From Streptomyces chattanoogensis (GTDB taxonomy: Bacteria; Actinomycetota; Actinomycetes; Streptomycetales; Streptomycetaceae), in the NCBI RefSeq assembly GCF_001294335.1, contig NZ_LGKG01000145.1, positions 62,001 through 126,000 of the forward strand: a DNA stretch of 64,000 bases, written 5' to 3'. Positions 34,348-43,147 of this stretch are shown here, in pieces. A program made the translations under genes and the position numbers. The notes under the pieces were generated by a model. The model searched no databases, was not told the DNA's origin, and was given only the letters and a program-made list of their open reading frames with translations. The first letter of the stretch is position 1, and every line of letters starts with the position of its first letter.

Positions 34348-36105
34348 TCATCCCTGGTGGTTCGGCTGCGGTGACTGCTGCGACTGCGGTGACTGCTGCG
34401 ACTTCAGCGATTCCTCGATGGCCTGGCGCAGCACCTGGCGGTCGTCGAAGGGGCGTACCACTCCGGCGATGTCCTGGCCCTGCTCATGGCCCTTGCCCGC
34501 GACGATGACCGTGTCGCCGGGCTCGGCGCGGGCGACTGCGGCGGCGATGGCCGCGGCCCGCTCCTCCTCGACCAGCACCGTGCCGCGCTCGTGGACCGGC
34601 ACCTCGGCGGCGCCCTGGAGCATGGTGGCCAGGATCGCGAGCGGGTCCTCGGTGCGGGGGTTGTCGGAGGTCAGGATGGCCGTGTCGGCGAGCCGGGCCA
34701 CCGCGGCGCCCATCGGGACGCGCTTGAGCGGGTCGCGGTCGCCGCCGCAGCCGAGGACGGCGTGCAGCTTGCCGTCGGTGACCTTGCGCAGCGCGCGCAG
34801 AACCGATTCGACGGCGTCCGTCTTGTGGGCGTAGTCGACGACCGCGAGGTACGGCTGGCCGGCGTCGACGCGCTCGAGGCGGCCGGGGACGCCGGGGACC
34901 GCGGCGATGCCGTCGGCGGCGGTCTGCGGGTCGATCCCGGCGACGATCAGCGAGGTGATCGCGGCGAGCGCGTTGGCGACGTTGAACGGGCCGGGGATCG
35001 GGGAGGCCGCACGCAGCGTCTCGCCCTTGGGGCCGTGCACGGTGAACGTCGAGCCGAGCGTGCCGACCTCGACGTCGGCGGCGCGCCAGTCGGCGTCCGG
35101 GTGGCCCTCGGCGGAGAAGGTGGTGACCGGGACCTCGGACTCGCCCTCGGCCAGCCGCTTGCCGTACTCGTCGTCGAGGTTGACGACGCCGGCGCGGCTG
35201 CGGGCCCTGGTGAACAGCCGGGCCTTGGCCTGGAAGTAGTCCTCCATGCCGGAGTGGAACTCCATGTGCTCCGGGCTGAGGTTGTTGAAGATCGCGACGT
35301 CGAAGACACAGCCGTCGACCCGGCCCAGGACCAGCGCGTGGCTGGAGACCTCCATGGCGACCGCCTTGACGCCGCGCTCGCGCATCACCGCGAACAGCGC
35401 CTGGAGGTCGGTGGCCTCGGGGGTGGTCCGCTCGGACTTGATGCGCTCGTCGCCGATACGGGTCTCGACGGTGCCGATCAGGCCGGTCAGCCCGCCGTCG
35501 GCCTTCTTGGCCGCCGCGGCCCGCAGCCCGCCCTCGATGAGGTACGCGGTCGTGGTCTTGCCCGAGGTGCCGGTGATGCCGATCTGGAGGAGGTCCTCGC
35601 CCGGGGCGCCGTAGATCGAGACGGCCAGTGCGCCCATCCGGGCGCGCGGGTTCTCGACGGCCAGGACCGGCAGGCCGGTCTCGAGGGCGCGGGCGGCGCC
35701 CGCCGGGTCGGTCAGGATCGCGGCGGCACCGAGGTCGGCGGCCTGCGCGACGAAGTCGGCGCCGTGGAGGCGGGCGCCGGGCAGCGCGGCATAGACATCA
35801 CCGGGACGGACCGCCCGGGAGTCGTGGGTGATGCCGGTGACCTGGACATCGGAGGCGCCGGCCGGAGCTGGGGTGCCCAGCTGTTCGGCGAGATCCGCCA
35901 GCGGGGTGGGGCGGACCTGCTCGGGGCGGGGCGCACCCGGATATCTGCCGGGGCCGCCCTCCTCCGTGTGCGGGGGTTTCGGGGACTGATCAGCTTGTGA
36001 CACGGCGGTGAGCGTACCGGGCTGAACGGGCCCGGGGCGAAGTGAGGGCGCCGCGCGGGAGCTGTTCGCGGGTTCGGGAGTGCCGTCGGTGGTGATGGTC
36101 GTCAC
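34348..36105 (-). CDS. murE: MurE, UDP-MurNAc-dipeptide:diaminopimelate ligase
   Basis: The 585-residue ligase adds diaminopimelate to the stem peptide. It has the ATP loop GITGTSGKTTTAYL and the AVAMEVSSHALVLGRVDG segment. The amino-acid pocket motif DNPR (TSDNPRTEDP) marks diaminopimelate rather than lysine enzymes, in keeping with the LL-diaminopimelate wall of Streptomyces. The protein is longer than usual at both ends. About 65 residues of Pro-rich, disordered sequence precede the Mur domain, so a later start is possible. The C-terminus is a Gln/Ser/Pro tail produced by an 18-bp tandem duplication. It follows ftsI by 18 bp. Confidence 0.95.
   Translation of the reverse strand: MTTITTDGTPEPANSSRAAPSLRPGPVQPGTLTAVSQADQSPKPPHTEEGGPGRYPGAPRPEQVRPTPLADLAEQLGTPAPAGASDVQVTGITHDSRAVRPGDVYAALPGARLHGADFVAQAADLGAAAILTDPAGAARALETGLPVLAVENPRARMGALAVSIYGAPGEDLLQIGITGTSGKTTTAYLIEGGLRAAAAKKADGGLTGLIGTVETRIGDERIKSERTTPEATDLQALFAVMRERGVKAVAMEVSSHALVLGRVDGCVFDVAIFNNLSPEHMEFHSGMEDYFQAKARLFTRARSRAGVVNLDDEYGKRLAEGESEVPVTTFSAEGHPDADWRAADVEVGTLGSTFTVHGPKGETLRAASPIPGPFNVANALAAITSLIVAGIDPQTAADGIAAVPGVPGRLERVDAGQPYLAVVDYAHKTDAVESVLRALRKVTDGKLHAVLGCGGDRDPLKRVPMGAAVARLADTAILTSDNPRTEDPLAILATMLQGAAEVPVHERGTVLVEEERAAAIAAAVARAEPGDTVIVAGKGHEQGQDIAGVVRPFDDRQVLRQAIEESLKSQQSPQSQQSPQPNHQG
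34366..34401 (-). repeat. 18-bp perfect tandem repeat in the 3' end of murE
   Basis: The unit at 34366-34383 recurs exactly at 34384-34401 and encodes two copies of a SQQSPQ-type hexapeptide at the MurE C-terminus. It lies outside the catalytic fold and keeps the frame. Confidence 0.9.
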
Positions 36106-36123
36106 GGCGGTATTGCCTCGATT

Positions 36124-38145
36124 TCATTCGCCTGGCTTGAAGGTGACCGGCAGCCTGGGGGCTTTGGTGCCGGTCGGCGGAACCTGGAGGGTTTTCAGCG
36201 CGAACTCCATGACCTGCTGGTAGATCGGGCCGCAGACCTGGCCGCCGAAATAGCTGCCCCGGGTGGGGTTCTGGACGGCGCAGTAGACCGTGATCCGTGG
36301 CTTGTCGGCGGGCGCGAAGCCGGCGAAGGAGGCGGTGTAGCCGTGGTAGCGGCCGGTTTTCGGGTCCACCCGGTTGGAGGTGCCGGTCTTGCCGCCGACC
36401 CGGTAGCCGTCGATCTTCGCCCTGGGGCCGGTGCCCTCGTGGTCGTCGACCACCGATTCGAGCATGGTGGCCAGGGTCGCGGCGGTCTTCTTGCCGACCA
36501 CACGGCTGCGCTCGGGGTGGGCGGCGGGGGTGTAGCGGCCGCCGGGTCCGGTGGTGCCGCGGACCAGCGAGGGGGCGATGCGCTCGCCGCCGTTGGCGAT
36601 CGTGGAGTAGATGGAGGCGGCCTGGACGGCGTTGAGGGAGAGCCCCTGGCCGAACGGGATGGTGTACTGCTGCGAGGTGTTCCAGTCCTGCGGCTTGGCC
36701 AGGATGCCGTCGGTCTCCCCGGGGAAGCCGAGCCCGGTCGGCTTCCCGATGCCGAATTTCCGCAGGTAGGAGTAGAGCACCCGGTTGGCCTCGGGCTGCG
36801 TCTTCCCCAGCTGGCCGGCCGCCAGGATCGTCCCGATGTTGCTGGATTTGGCGAGCACGCCGTTGAGGGTCAGATACCAGGTGCGGTGGTCGACGTCGTC
36901 CGCGAACAGCCGGTCGCCGCGGTGCAGCCGGTTGGGGACGGTGACGCGGGTGGCGGGGGTGGCCGCACCCTCCTCCAGGACGGCGGCCATCGACATCAGT
37001 TTGCTGGTGGAGCCCGGCTCGTACGCGTCGGTCAGCGCGGCGTTGCCCAGCGCCCCCGGGTCGGCCCGGGAGATGTCGTTGGGGTCGAAACCGGGCGAAT
37101 TGGCCAGCGCCAGGATCTCGCCGGTGCGGGTGTCCTGGACGACGACGTAGCCGCGGTCCGCCCGGGACTTCCTGACCTGCCGGGTGATGGCCCGCTGTGC
37201 CGCCCACTGGATGTCCCGGTCGAGGGTCAGCTGGACGTCGCTGCCGGGGACGGCGGGGTGCTCCTGGGCGTCCGCGGTGGGCACCCGGCGGCCGCCGGAC
37301 TGGGCGTAGACGAGCTTGCCCTCCTTGCCCGCGAGGGCGGTGTCGAGCAGTGCCTCTATGCCGCCGCGGCCCTTGCCCTCGCCGTTGACGAAGCCGAGGA
37401 CACCGGAGGCGAGGTCCTTGTTCGGGTAGATCCGTTTGCTGTGCTTGTCGGCGAAGATCCCGACCAGGACGTTGGGGCGGGGGGCGCGCCTGGGCGCGGC
37501 GGCCGCCTCGGCGTCGAGGGTCTTGCGGAGGTCCTTGATCCGCTTCCAGGCCTGCGGGGTCTGCTGCCGCGAGAGCAGGACGTAGCGGGTGTGGTGCCGG
37601 GCGAGCTTCCCGGCCAGGGTGCCGCGGTCCTCGTGGAGGATCGGCGCGAGCAGTTTCGCGGCGCGCTGCGGGGCGTCGTCGATCCCCGTCCGGTCGGGCG
37701 CCAGCAGGCTCGGGTCGGCGGTGATGTCGTACGCGTCCACGGTGCTCGCCAGCGCCACGCCGTTGCGGTCGGTGATCGCCCCGCGTTCGGCGGCCAGCCG
37801 GACCGGGACATAGCGGTTCTCGTTGGCCTTGGCGGCGAACGCCGAGGCGTCCACGGCCTGCACCTGGAAGAGCCGTACGACGAAGGCGAGCAGGACGAGG
37901 GTCAGGGCGAGGGAGACCAGGCGCAGCCGGGGGCGGGGGCTGGCCAGCCGGAACGGGGCGGCGGGGCGGCGGGCGGCGGGCCTCTTGGCGCCGGGCTTCG
38001 GGGCAGGTTTCGGGGCGGGCCGGGCAGTGGGCCTGGCGGCGGTCCGCTTGGCGGCCGGGCGCTGCGGGCCGCCGCGGGCGGGCCGGGCGGCCGGGCGCGG
38101 TACGCGGCGGCGGGGCTCCCTGGGCTCGGTCATGCCGCCGCTCAC
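36124..38145 (-). CDS. ftsI: FtsI (PBP3), septal class B penicillin-binding transpeptidase
   Basis: The 673-residue protein cross-links septal peptidoglycan and is a beta-lactam target. A long Arg/Pro/Ala-rich cytoplasmic tail of about 80 residues precedes one membrane anchor (LVSLALTLVLLAFVVRLFQV). The pedestal domain follows, with RGAITDRNGVALAS. The transpeptidase domain has the SxxK active site STSK (Ser 379), the SSN motif and KTGTSNR. No PASTA domains are attached. The GTG at 38145 overlaps the ftsL stop (GTGA); an ATG four codons later is the alternative start. In streptomycetes this gene serves sporulation septation. Confidence 0.95.
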   Translation of the reverse strand: MSGGMTEPREPRRRVPRPAARPARGGPQRPAAKRTAARPTARPAPKPAPKPGAKRPAARRPAAPFRLASPRPRLRLVSLALTLVLLAFVVRLFQVQAVDASAFAAKANENRYVPVRLAAERGAITDRNGVALASTVDAYDITADPSLLAPDRTGIDDAPQRAAKLLAPILHEDRGTLAGKLARHHTRYVLLSRQQTPQAWKRIKDLRKTLDAEAAAAPRRAPRPNVLVGIFADKHSKRIYPNKDLASGVLGFVNGEGKGRGGIEALLDTALAGKEGKLVYAQSGGRRVPTADAQEHPAVPGSDVQLTLDRDIQWAAQRAITRQVRKSRADRGYVVVQDTRTGEILALANSPGFDPNDISRADPGALGNAALTDAYEPGSTSKLMSMAAVLEEGAATPATRVTVPNRLHRGDRLFADDVDHRTWYLTLNGVLAKSSNIGTILAAGQLGKTQPEANRVLYSYLRKFGIGKPTGLGFPGETDGILAKPQDWNTSQQYTIPFGQGLSLNAVQAASIYSTIANGGERIAPSLVRGTTGPGGRYTPAAHPERSRVVGKKTAATLATMLESVVDDHEGTGPRAKIDGYRVGGKTGTSNRVDPKTGRYHGYTASFAGFAPADKPRITVYCAVQNPTRGSYFGGQVCGPIYQQVMEFALKTLQVPPTGTKAPRLPVTFKPGE

Positions 38146-38624
38146 CTGCCGGGGGTCGTCGGGGCGGGGGCCCCGGCCCCGGGTGCGGACGGCACGGATG
38201 GCGCGGACGGCCCCGCCGGCGGCTCGGCGGGCGGCTCGGCGGACGAGCTCAGCGCCGCCGGCTCCTCCCCCGTCGCCACGCTCGGCCGGCCGCGCACCGT
38301 GCCGTCCGGCATCAGGAACGCCGGACTGCCGCCGGGCACCATCCCCAGCTCCCGCGCCCGCTTCTCCAGCGCGCCCGGCGCGGAGTAGCCGTCCACCTCC
38401 TGCTGGAGCGCCTGCTGCTCGTCCTTCAGGTCGTCCGTCTTCTTCTCCAGCTTGCTGAGCTCGAACGACCCTTGGTTCAGGGCGGAGTTGAGCATCAGCA
38501 GGCTGATCAGCCCGGAGCCGAGCAGCACCACGATCAGCAGGACGAAGGGCGCACGGGCCGCGGTGCCGGTGCCGGCCGGGAGGAGCGCGGCCAGCCGCCG
38601 CGGCCGCCGCCCTTTGCCGTTCAC
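38142..38624 (-). CDS. ftsL: FtsL-like septum protein
   Basis: The 160-residue bitopic protein has a short basic cytoplasmic end ([10 protein letters not shown]), one membrane helix at about residues 26-47, and a leucine-zipper-like coiled coil outside ([20 protein letters not shown]), matching FtsL of the FtsQLB complex. The last 55 residues are a Pro/Ala/Ser-rich tail absent from short FtsL proteins. Its start overlaps the rsmH stop and its stop overlaps the ftsI start, both by four bases. Sequence conservation in this family is low, so assignment rests on topology and place. Confidence 0.9.
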   Translation of the reverse strand: MNGKGRRPRRLAALLPAGTGTAARAPFVLLIVVLLGSGLISLLMLNSALNQGSFELSKLEKKTDDLKDEQQALQQEVDGYSAPGALEKRARELGMVPGGSPAFLMPDGTVRGRPSVATGEEPAALSSSAEPPAEPPAGPSAPSVPSAPGAGAPAPTTPGR

Positions 38625-39589
38625 GCCGTGTCCTCGACGTCCGCGCGGATGCGCTCGGCGCCGCGCAGCCGGGCGGGGGCCGCCCGGCGGTTCTCGGCGA
38701 CCTCTTCCTCGGTGGGGAGTTCGGCGCCGCGGGTCAGCAGCTTCAGCCGGGGCTGGTAGCGCTCGGGGACGACGGGCAGACCGGGCGGCGCGGTGTTGGC
38801 CGCACCGGCCGCGAAGACCTGCTTGACCAGGCGGTCCTCCAGCGAGTGGTAGGCGAGCACGGCGATCCGGCCGCCGACCGCGAGCGCCTTGACCGCGGCC
38901 GGGATGGCGCGCTCCACACAGGCCAGCTCGCCGTTGACCTCGATGCGCAGTGCCTGGAAGGTGCGCTTGGCGGGGTTGCCGCCGGTGCGCTTGGCGGCCT
39001 GCGGCAGCGCGTCGCGGATCAGCTCGACCAGCCGGGCGCTGTTGGTGAAGGGCTCCTTGGCGCGCTCGCGCACGATCGCCGCGACAATCCGCTTGGCCTG
39101 CTTCTCCTCCCCGTAGGCGCGCAGGATCCGGACGAGCTCGCCGGGCGCGTAGGTGTTGAGGACGTCCGCGGCGCTGATGCCGCGCGTCTGGTCCATCCGC
39201 ATGTCCAGCGGGGCGTCCTGGGCGTAGGCGAAGCCGCGCCCGGCCTCGTCCAGTTGCATCGAGGAGACACCGAGGTCGAACAGCACGCCCTGCACCCGCG
39301 GCACCCCGAGCCGGCCGAGGACCTCGGGGAGCTCGTCGTAGACGGCGTGCACCAGGGTGGCGCGGTCGCCGTACGGGGCCAGCCGCTCCCCCGCCAGCTT
39401 CAGGGCCGCCGGGTCGCGGTCGAGGGCGATGAGCCGGACCCCGGGGAAGGCGGCGAGCAGCGCCTCACTGTGCCCGCCGAGGCCGAGGGTGCAGTCGACG
39501 ACGACCGCTCCGGGCTCGGCGAGCGCGGGGGCGAGCATGTCCAGGCAGCGCTGGAGCATGACGGGTACGTGCCGAGTGTTGCTGCTCAT
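38621..39589 (-). CDS. rsmH: RsmH (MraW), 16S rRNA m4C1402 methyltransferase
   Basis: The 322-residue enzyme methylates N4 of C1402 in 16S rRNA using S-adenosylmethionine. Motifs: [13 protein letters not shown], the SAM site [33 protein letters not shown], and [14 protein letters not shown], then [15 protein letters not shown]. The ATG at 39589 follows GGAAGAGG by one base; the longer open frame upstream is taken as leader. It is the first recognisable gene of the dcw cluster; the regulator gene mraZ, which normally precedes it, is not present between it and the carbonic anhydrase gene. Confidence 0.96.
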   Translation of the reverse strand: MSSNTRHVPVMLQRCLDMLAPALAEPGAVVVDCTLGLGGHSEALLAAFPGVRLIALDRDPAALKLAGERLAPYGDRATLVHAVYDELPEVLGRLGVPRVQGVLFDLGVSSMQLDEAGRGFAYAQDAPLDMRMDQTRGISAADVLNTYAPGELVRILRAYGEEKQAKRIVAAIVRERAKEPFTNSARLVELIRDALPQAAKRTGGNPAKRTFQALRIEVNGELACVERAIPAAVKALAVGGRIAVLAYHSLEDRLVKQVFAAGAANTAPPGLPVVPERYQPRLKLLTRGAELPTEEEVAENRRAAPARLRGAERIRADVEDTA

Positions 39590-39795
39590 GCCTCTTCCGA
39601 TGGGGTGGGCGGCAGGTGGGTCCCCGGCCGCTGGCTGGGGGATGCCGTACGTACCGCTTGGTCCCCGCCCGCTCTGAAGGGGAAGCGGCCCTCCGGCGAC
39701 GGGGAAGTGGCGTCGGAAGACCGGTGGAGCGGGAGGAGGCCGAGCCGTACGTGCGACGTGCCGCACGCGAGGGATTCGGGATCCAAGGAGAGCGT
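39586..39795 (-). other. possible leader ORF overlapping the rsmH start
   Basis: A GTG-initiated frame of about 69 codons, preceded by GGGAGG, ends with a TGA that overlaps the rsmH ATG (ATGA). The product would be Pro/Ser-rich with no recognised domain. Third-position GC is about 80 percent, lower than in confirmed neighbours. It may be a translated leader coupling ribosomes to rsmH, or chance. Confidence 0.3.
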
Positions 39796-39815
39796 CACGC
39801 CTCCCACTTCGCGCC

Positions 39816-39843
39816 ACTTTAGTCCACCGGCTGCCCCGGTCAA
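39816..39843 (-). promoter_or_regulatory. candidate promoter of the dcw operon
   Basis: On the minus strand TTGACC (39843-39838) and TAAAGT (39821-39816) are separated by 16 bases. Transcription would start near 39809, leaving a leader of about 220 bases before rsmH. This is the best promoter match in the 426-bp gap between rsmH and the divergent carbonic anhydrase gene. Confidence 0.6.
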
Positions 39844-40015
39844 TCAACCGGTTCCGCGCGTCCTGCGACGGCTTTCGCGCCGGCCGCTCACCCGGATGGA
39901 GGCGGCCCCCGGATCACTGTGGGTTACCTCACACGGGGTACACAAGTGGTGACGTTGACCCCTATGCCCGGCCTCACATGCGGCCGGATCGGGCGGTGAC
40001 GTTTACGGTGAGGGC

Positions 40016-40576
40016 ATGCCCATACCTGCGTCGCAGCCGCTGCCCCCGTCCGCCGACAGCGCCGCCGCCCCTGCGGATGGCACCGTCACCGACCGCCTCG
40101 TCGAGGCGAACCGGCGCTATGCCACCGCGTTCACCGACCCCGGCATGGACGCCCGGCCCGTCCTCAAGGTCGCCGTGGTCTCCTGCATGGACGCCCGGAT
40201 CGACCTGCATGCCGCGCTGGGCCTGGAGCTCGGCGACTGCCACACCATCCGCAACGCGGGCGGTGTGGTGACCGACGACATCATCCGTTCCCTGACGATC
40301 AGCCAGCGTGCCCTCGGCACCCGGTCGGTCGTCCTCATCCACCACACCGGCTGCGGTCTGCTGAACCTGACCGAGGACTTCCGCCACGATCTGGCGGCCG
40401 AGGTCGGACAGCGGCCCACCTGGGCGGTCGAGGCCTTCAAGGACCTCGACGAGGACGTCCGGCAGTCCATGCAGCGGGTGCGCACCTCGCCCTTCCTGCT
40501 GCACACGGACGACGTCCGCGGCTTCGTCTTCGATGTGACGACGGGACTGCTGCGGGAGATCGACCCCCGGCCCTGA
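40016..40576 (+). CDS. beta-carbonic anhydrase
   Basis: The 186-residue protein interconverts carbon dioxide and bicarbonate. The zinc ligands are seen as VVSCMDARIDL (Cys and the Asp-Arg dyad), and HHTGCGLL (His and Cys). The family's RNAGG follows CHTIRNAGGVVTDD. The size fits the short actinobacterial type II beta class. Divergent from the dcw cluster. The ATG follows GGTGAGGG by one base. A TTGACC at 39955 is the only -35-like element seen. A 6-bp hairpin (40586-40602) follows the stop and may be a weak terminator. Confidence 0.92.
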   Translation: MPIPASQPLPPSADSAAAPADGTVTDRLVEANRRYATAFTDPGMDARPVLKVAVVSCMDARIDLHAALGLELGDCHTIRNAGGVVTDDIIRSLTISQRALGTRSVVLIHHTGCGLLNLTEDFRHDLAAEVGQRPTWAVEAFKDLDEDVRQSMQRVRTSPFLLHTDDVRGFVFDVTTGLLREIDPRP

Positions 40577-40701
40577 ATGCGGACGGGCCGGACATACCGG
40601 CCGCAGTTGTGCGCAGTTGTCCACAGGTCATGACGCAAAGCCGCGCGGACGGCAAGAATGCGTGGGTGACCAGTGCTGGGGGAAGGGCCGGGGAGGGCCG
40701 A

Positions 40702-41726
<1,025 letters not shown>

Positions 41727-41727
<1 letters not shown>

Positions 41728-43103
41728 TGTCCGGCGGGGGGAGCTTCGGGGCGGGACACGAGGGGACGCCGGGTCGGGGCGGGGTGCGGGCGGCGCTCGG
41801 GGGGCTGACGACGCGCGGCAGATCGTTCCTGGCGGCCGGGGTGGCCGCCGCGGTGTGCTCGTTCCTCCTCGGGCAGGCGGATCTGCTGCGGGTCGGGCTG
41901 CTGCTGGCGGCGCTGCCGCTGGTGTGCGTCCTGGTGCTGCACCGCACCCGCCACCGCGTCGCGGGCAGCCGTACGCTCTCCCCCGCCCGGGTGCCCGCGG
42001 GCGCCGAGTCCCGGGTCCGGCTGGTGATCGAGAACGTCTCCCGGCTGCCCACCGGGGTGCTGCTGCTCCAGGACCGGGTGCCCTACGTCCTGGGGCCGCG
42101 GCCCCGCTTCGTACTGGACCGGGTCGAGGCCGGCGGCCGCCGCGAGGTCTCCTACCGCGTCCGCTCCGACCTGCGCGGCCGCTATCCGCTGGGCCCGCTG
42201 CAGCTGCGCCTGTCCGACCCGTTCGGGATGTGCGAGCTGACCCGCTCGTTCAGCGCCTCCGACACGCTGACCGTGGTGCCCCGCACGGAGCCCCTGCCGC
42301 CGGTCCGGCCGGCGGGCGAGACGCCCGGCTACGGCGACGGGCGGCAGCGCTCCCTGGCGCTGGCCGGTGAGGACGATGTCATCCCGCGCGGTTACCGCCA
42401 CGGCGACGATCTGCGCCGGGTCCACTGGCGGTCCACCGCGCGCCACGGCGAGCTGATGGTCCGCCGGGAGGAACAGCCGCAGAAGGCGCGCTGCACGGTC
42501 CTGCTCGACACCCGTGCGGTGGCCCACGACGGGGCCGGGCCCGACTCGGCCTTCGAGTGGGCCGTGACGGCCGCCGCGTCGCTGGGCGTCCATCTGCCGG
42601 CGCGGGGCTTCTCGGTGCGGCTGCTCACCGACACCGGCGCCTCGGTGCCCGGCCCGGACGGCACCGGCGGCGATGGGTCCGCCGACGCCGCGGGGCTGCT
42701 GCTGGACACCCTGGCCGTGCTGGAGCACTCCGAGGAGGCCGGGCTCTCGGCCGCGTACGACGCCCTGCGCGGCGGCAGGGAGGGGCTGCTGGTCGCCTTC
42801 TTCGGCGATCTGGACGAGGAGCAGGCGGCGGTCGCCGGGCGGATACGGCAGCGCTGCGGCGCGGCGGTGGCGTTCGTGCTGGACGGGGACGCCTGGCTGC
42901 CGGGTCCCGGCGGGATCAGATTCTCGTCGGGACAGGTGCCGGTGGAGGAGCGGGTGCTGATGCTGCAGAAGGCGGGCTGGACGGCCCTGCCGGTGGCCCC
43001 GGGGACCTCGCTGGCCGAACTGTGGCGGTGCGCCGCCGACCGCACCGGGGCGGGCCGGGACCACGGCACGCGGAGCGGCGCCACGGCGGGAGGCGGGGCA
43101 TGA
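41727..43103 (+). CDS. DUF58-domain membrane protein
   Basis: The 458-residue protein has two N-terminal membrane helices (about residues 33-50 and 54-70). Then comes a beta-rich section and the DUF58 domain with IPRGYRHGDDLRRVHWRSTARHGELMVRREEQ, followed by a von Willebrand A-like fold (CTVLLDTRAVAHD with a metal-site-like DTR). DUF58 proteins work with MoxR ATPases; the exact job is unknown. Its ATG overlaps the moxR TGA by one base, and its TGA overlaps the ATG of a 15-codon micro-ORF that itself overlaps the transglutaminase gene, so the three genes are translationally linked. Confidence 0.9.
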
Positions 43104-43147
43104 GCGCACGGGCGGACAGCGGCGAGGGAAGCGAGGTGGCCGCATGA
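43100..43147 (+). other. 15-codon micro-ORF bridging the DUF58 and transglutaminase genes
   Basis: ATG at 43100 overlaps the DUF58 stop (ATGA) and the TGA at 43145 overlaps the transglutaminase ATG (ATGA). The encoded peptide is MSARADSGEGSEVAA. A GGAGGCGGGG lies just upstream. It may be a coupling device that hands ribosomes on. A translated status is not proved. Confidence 0.4.
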
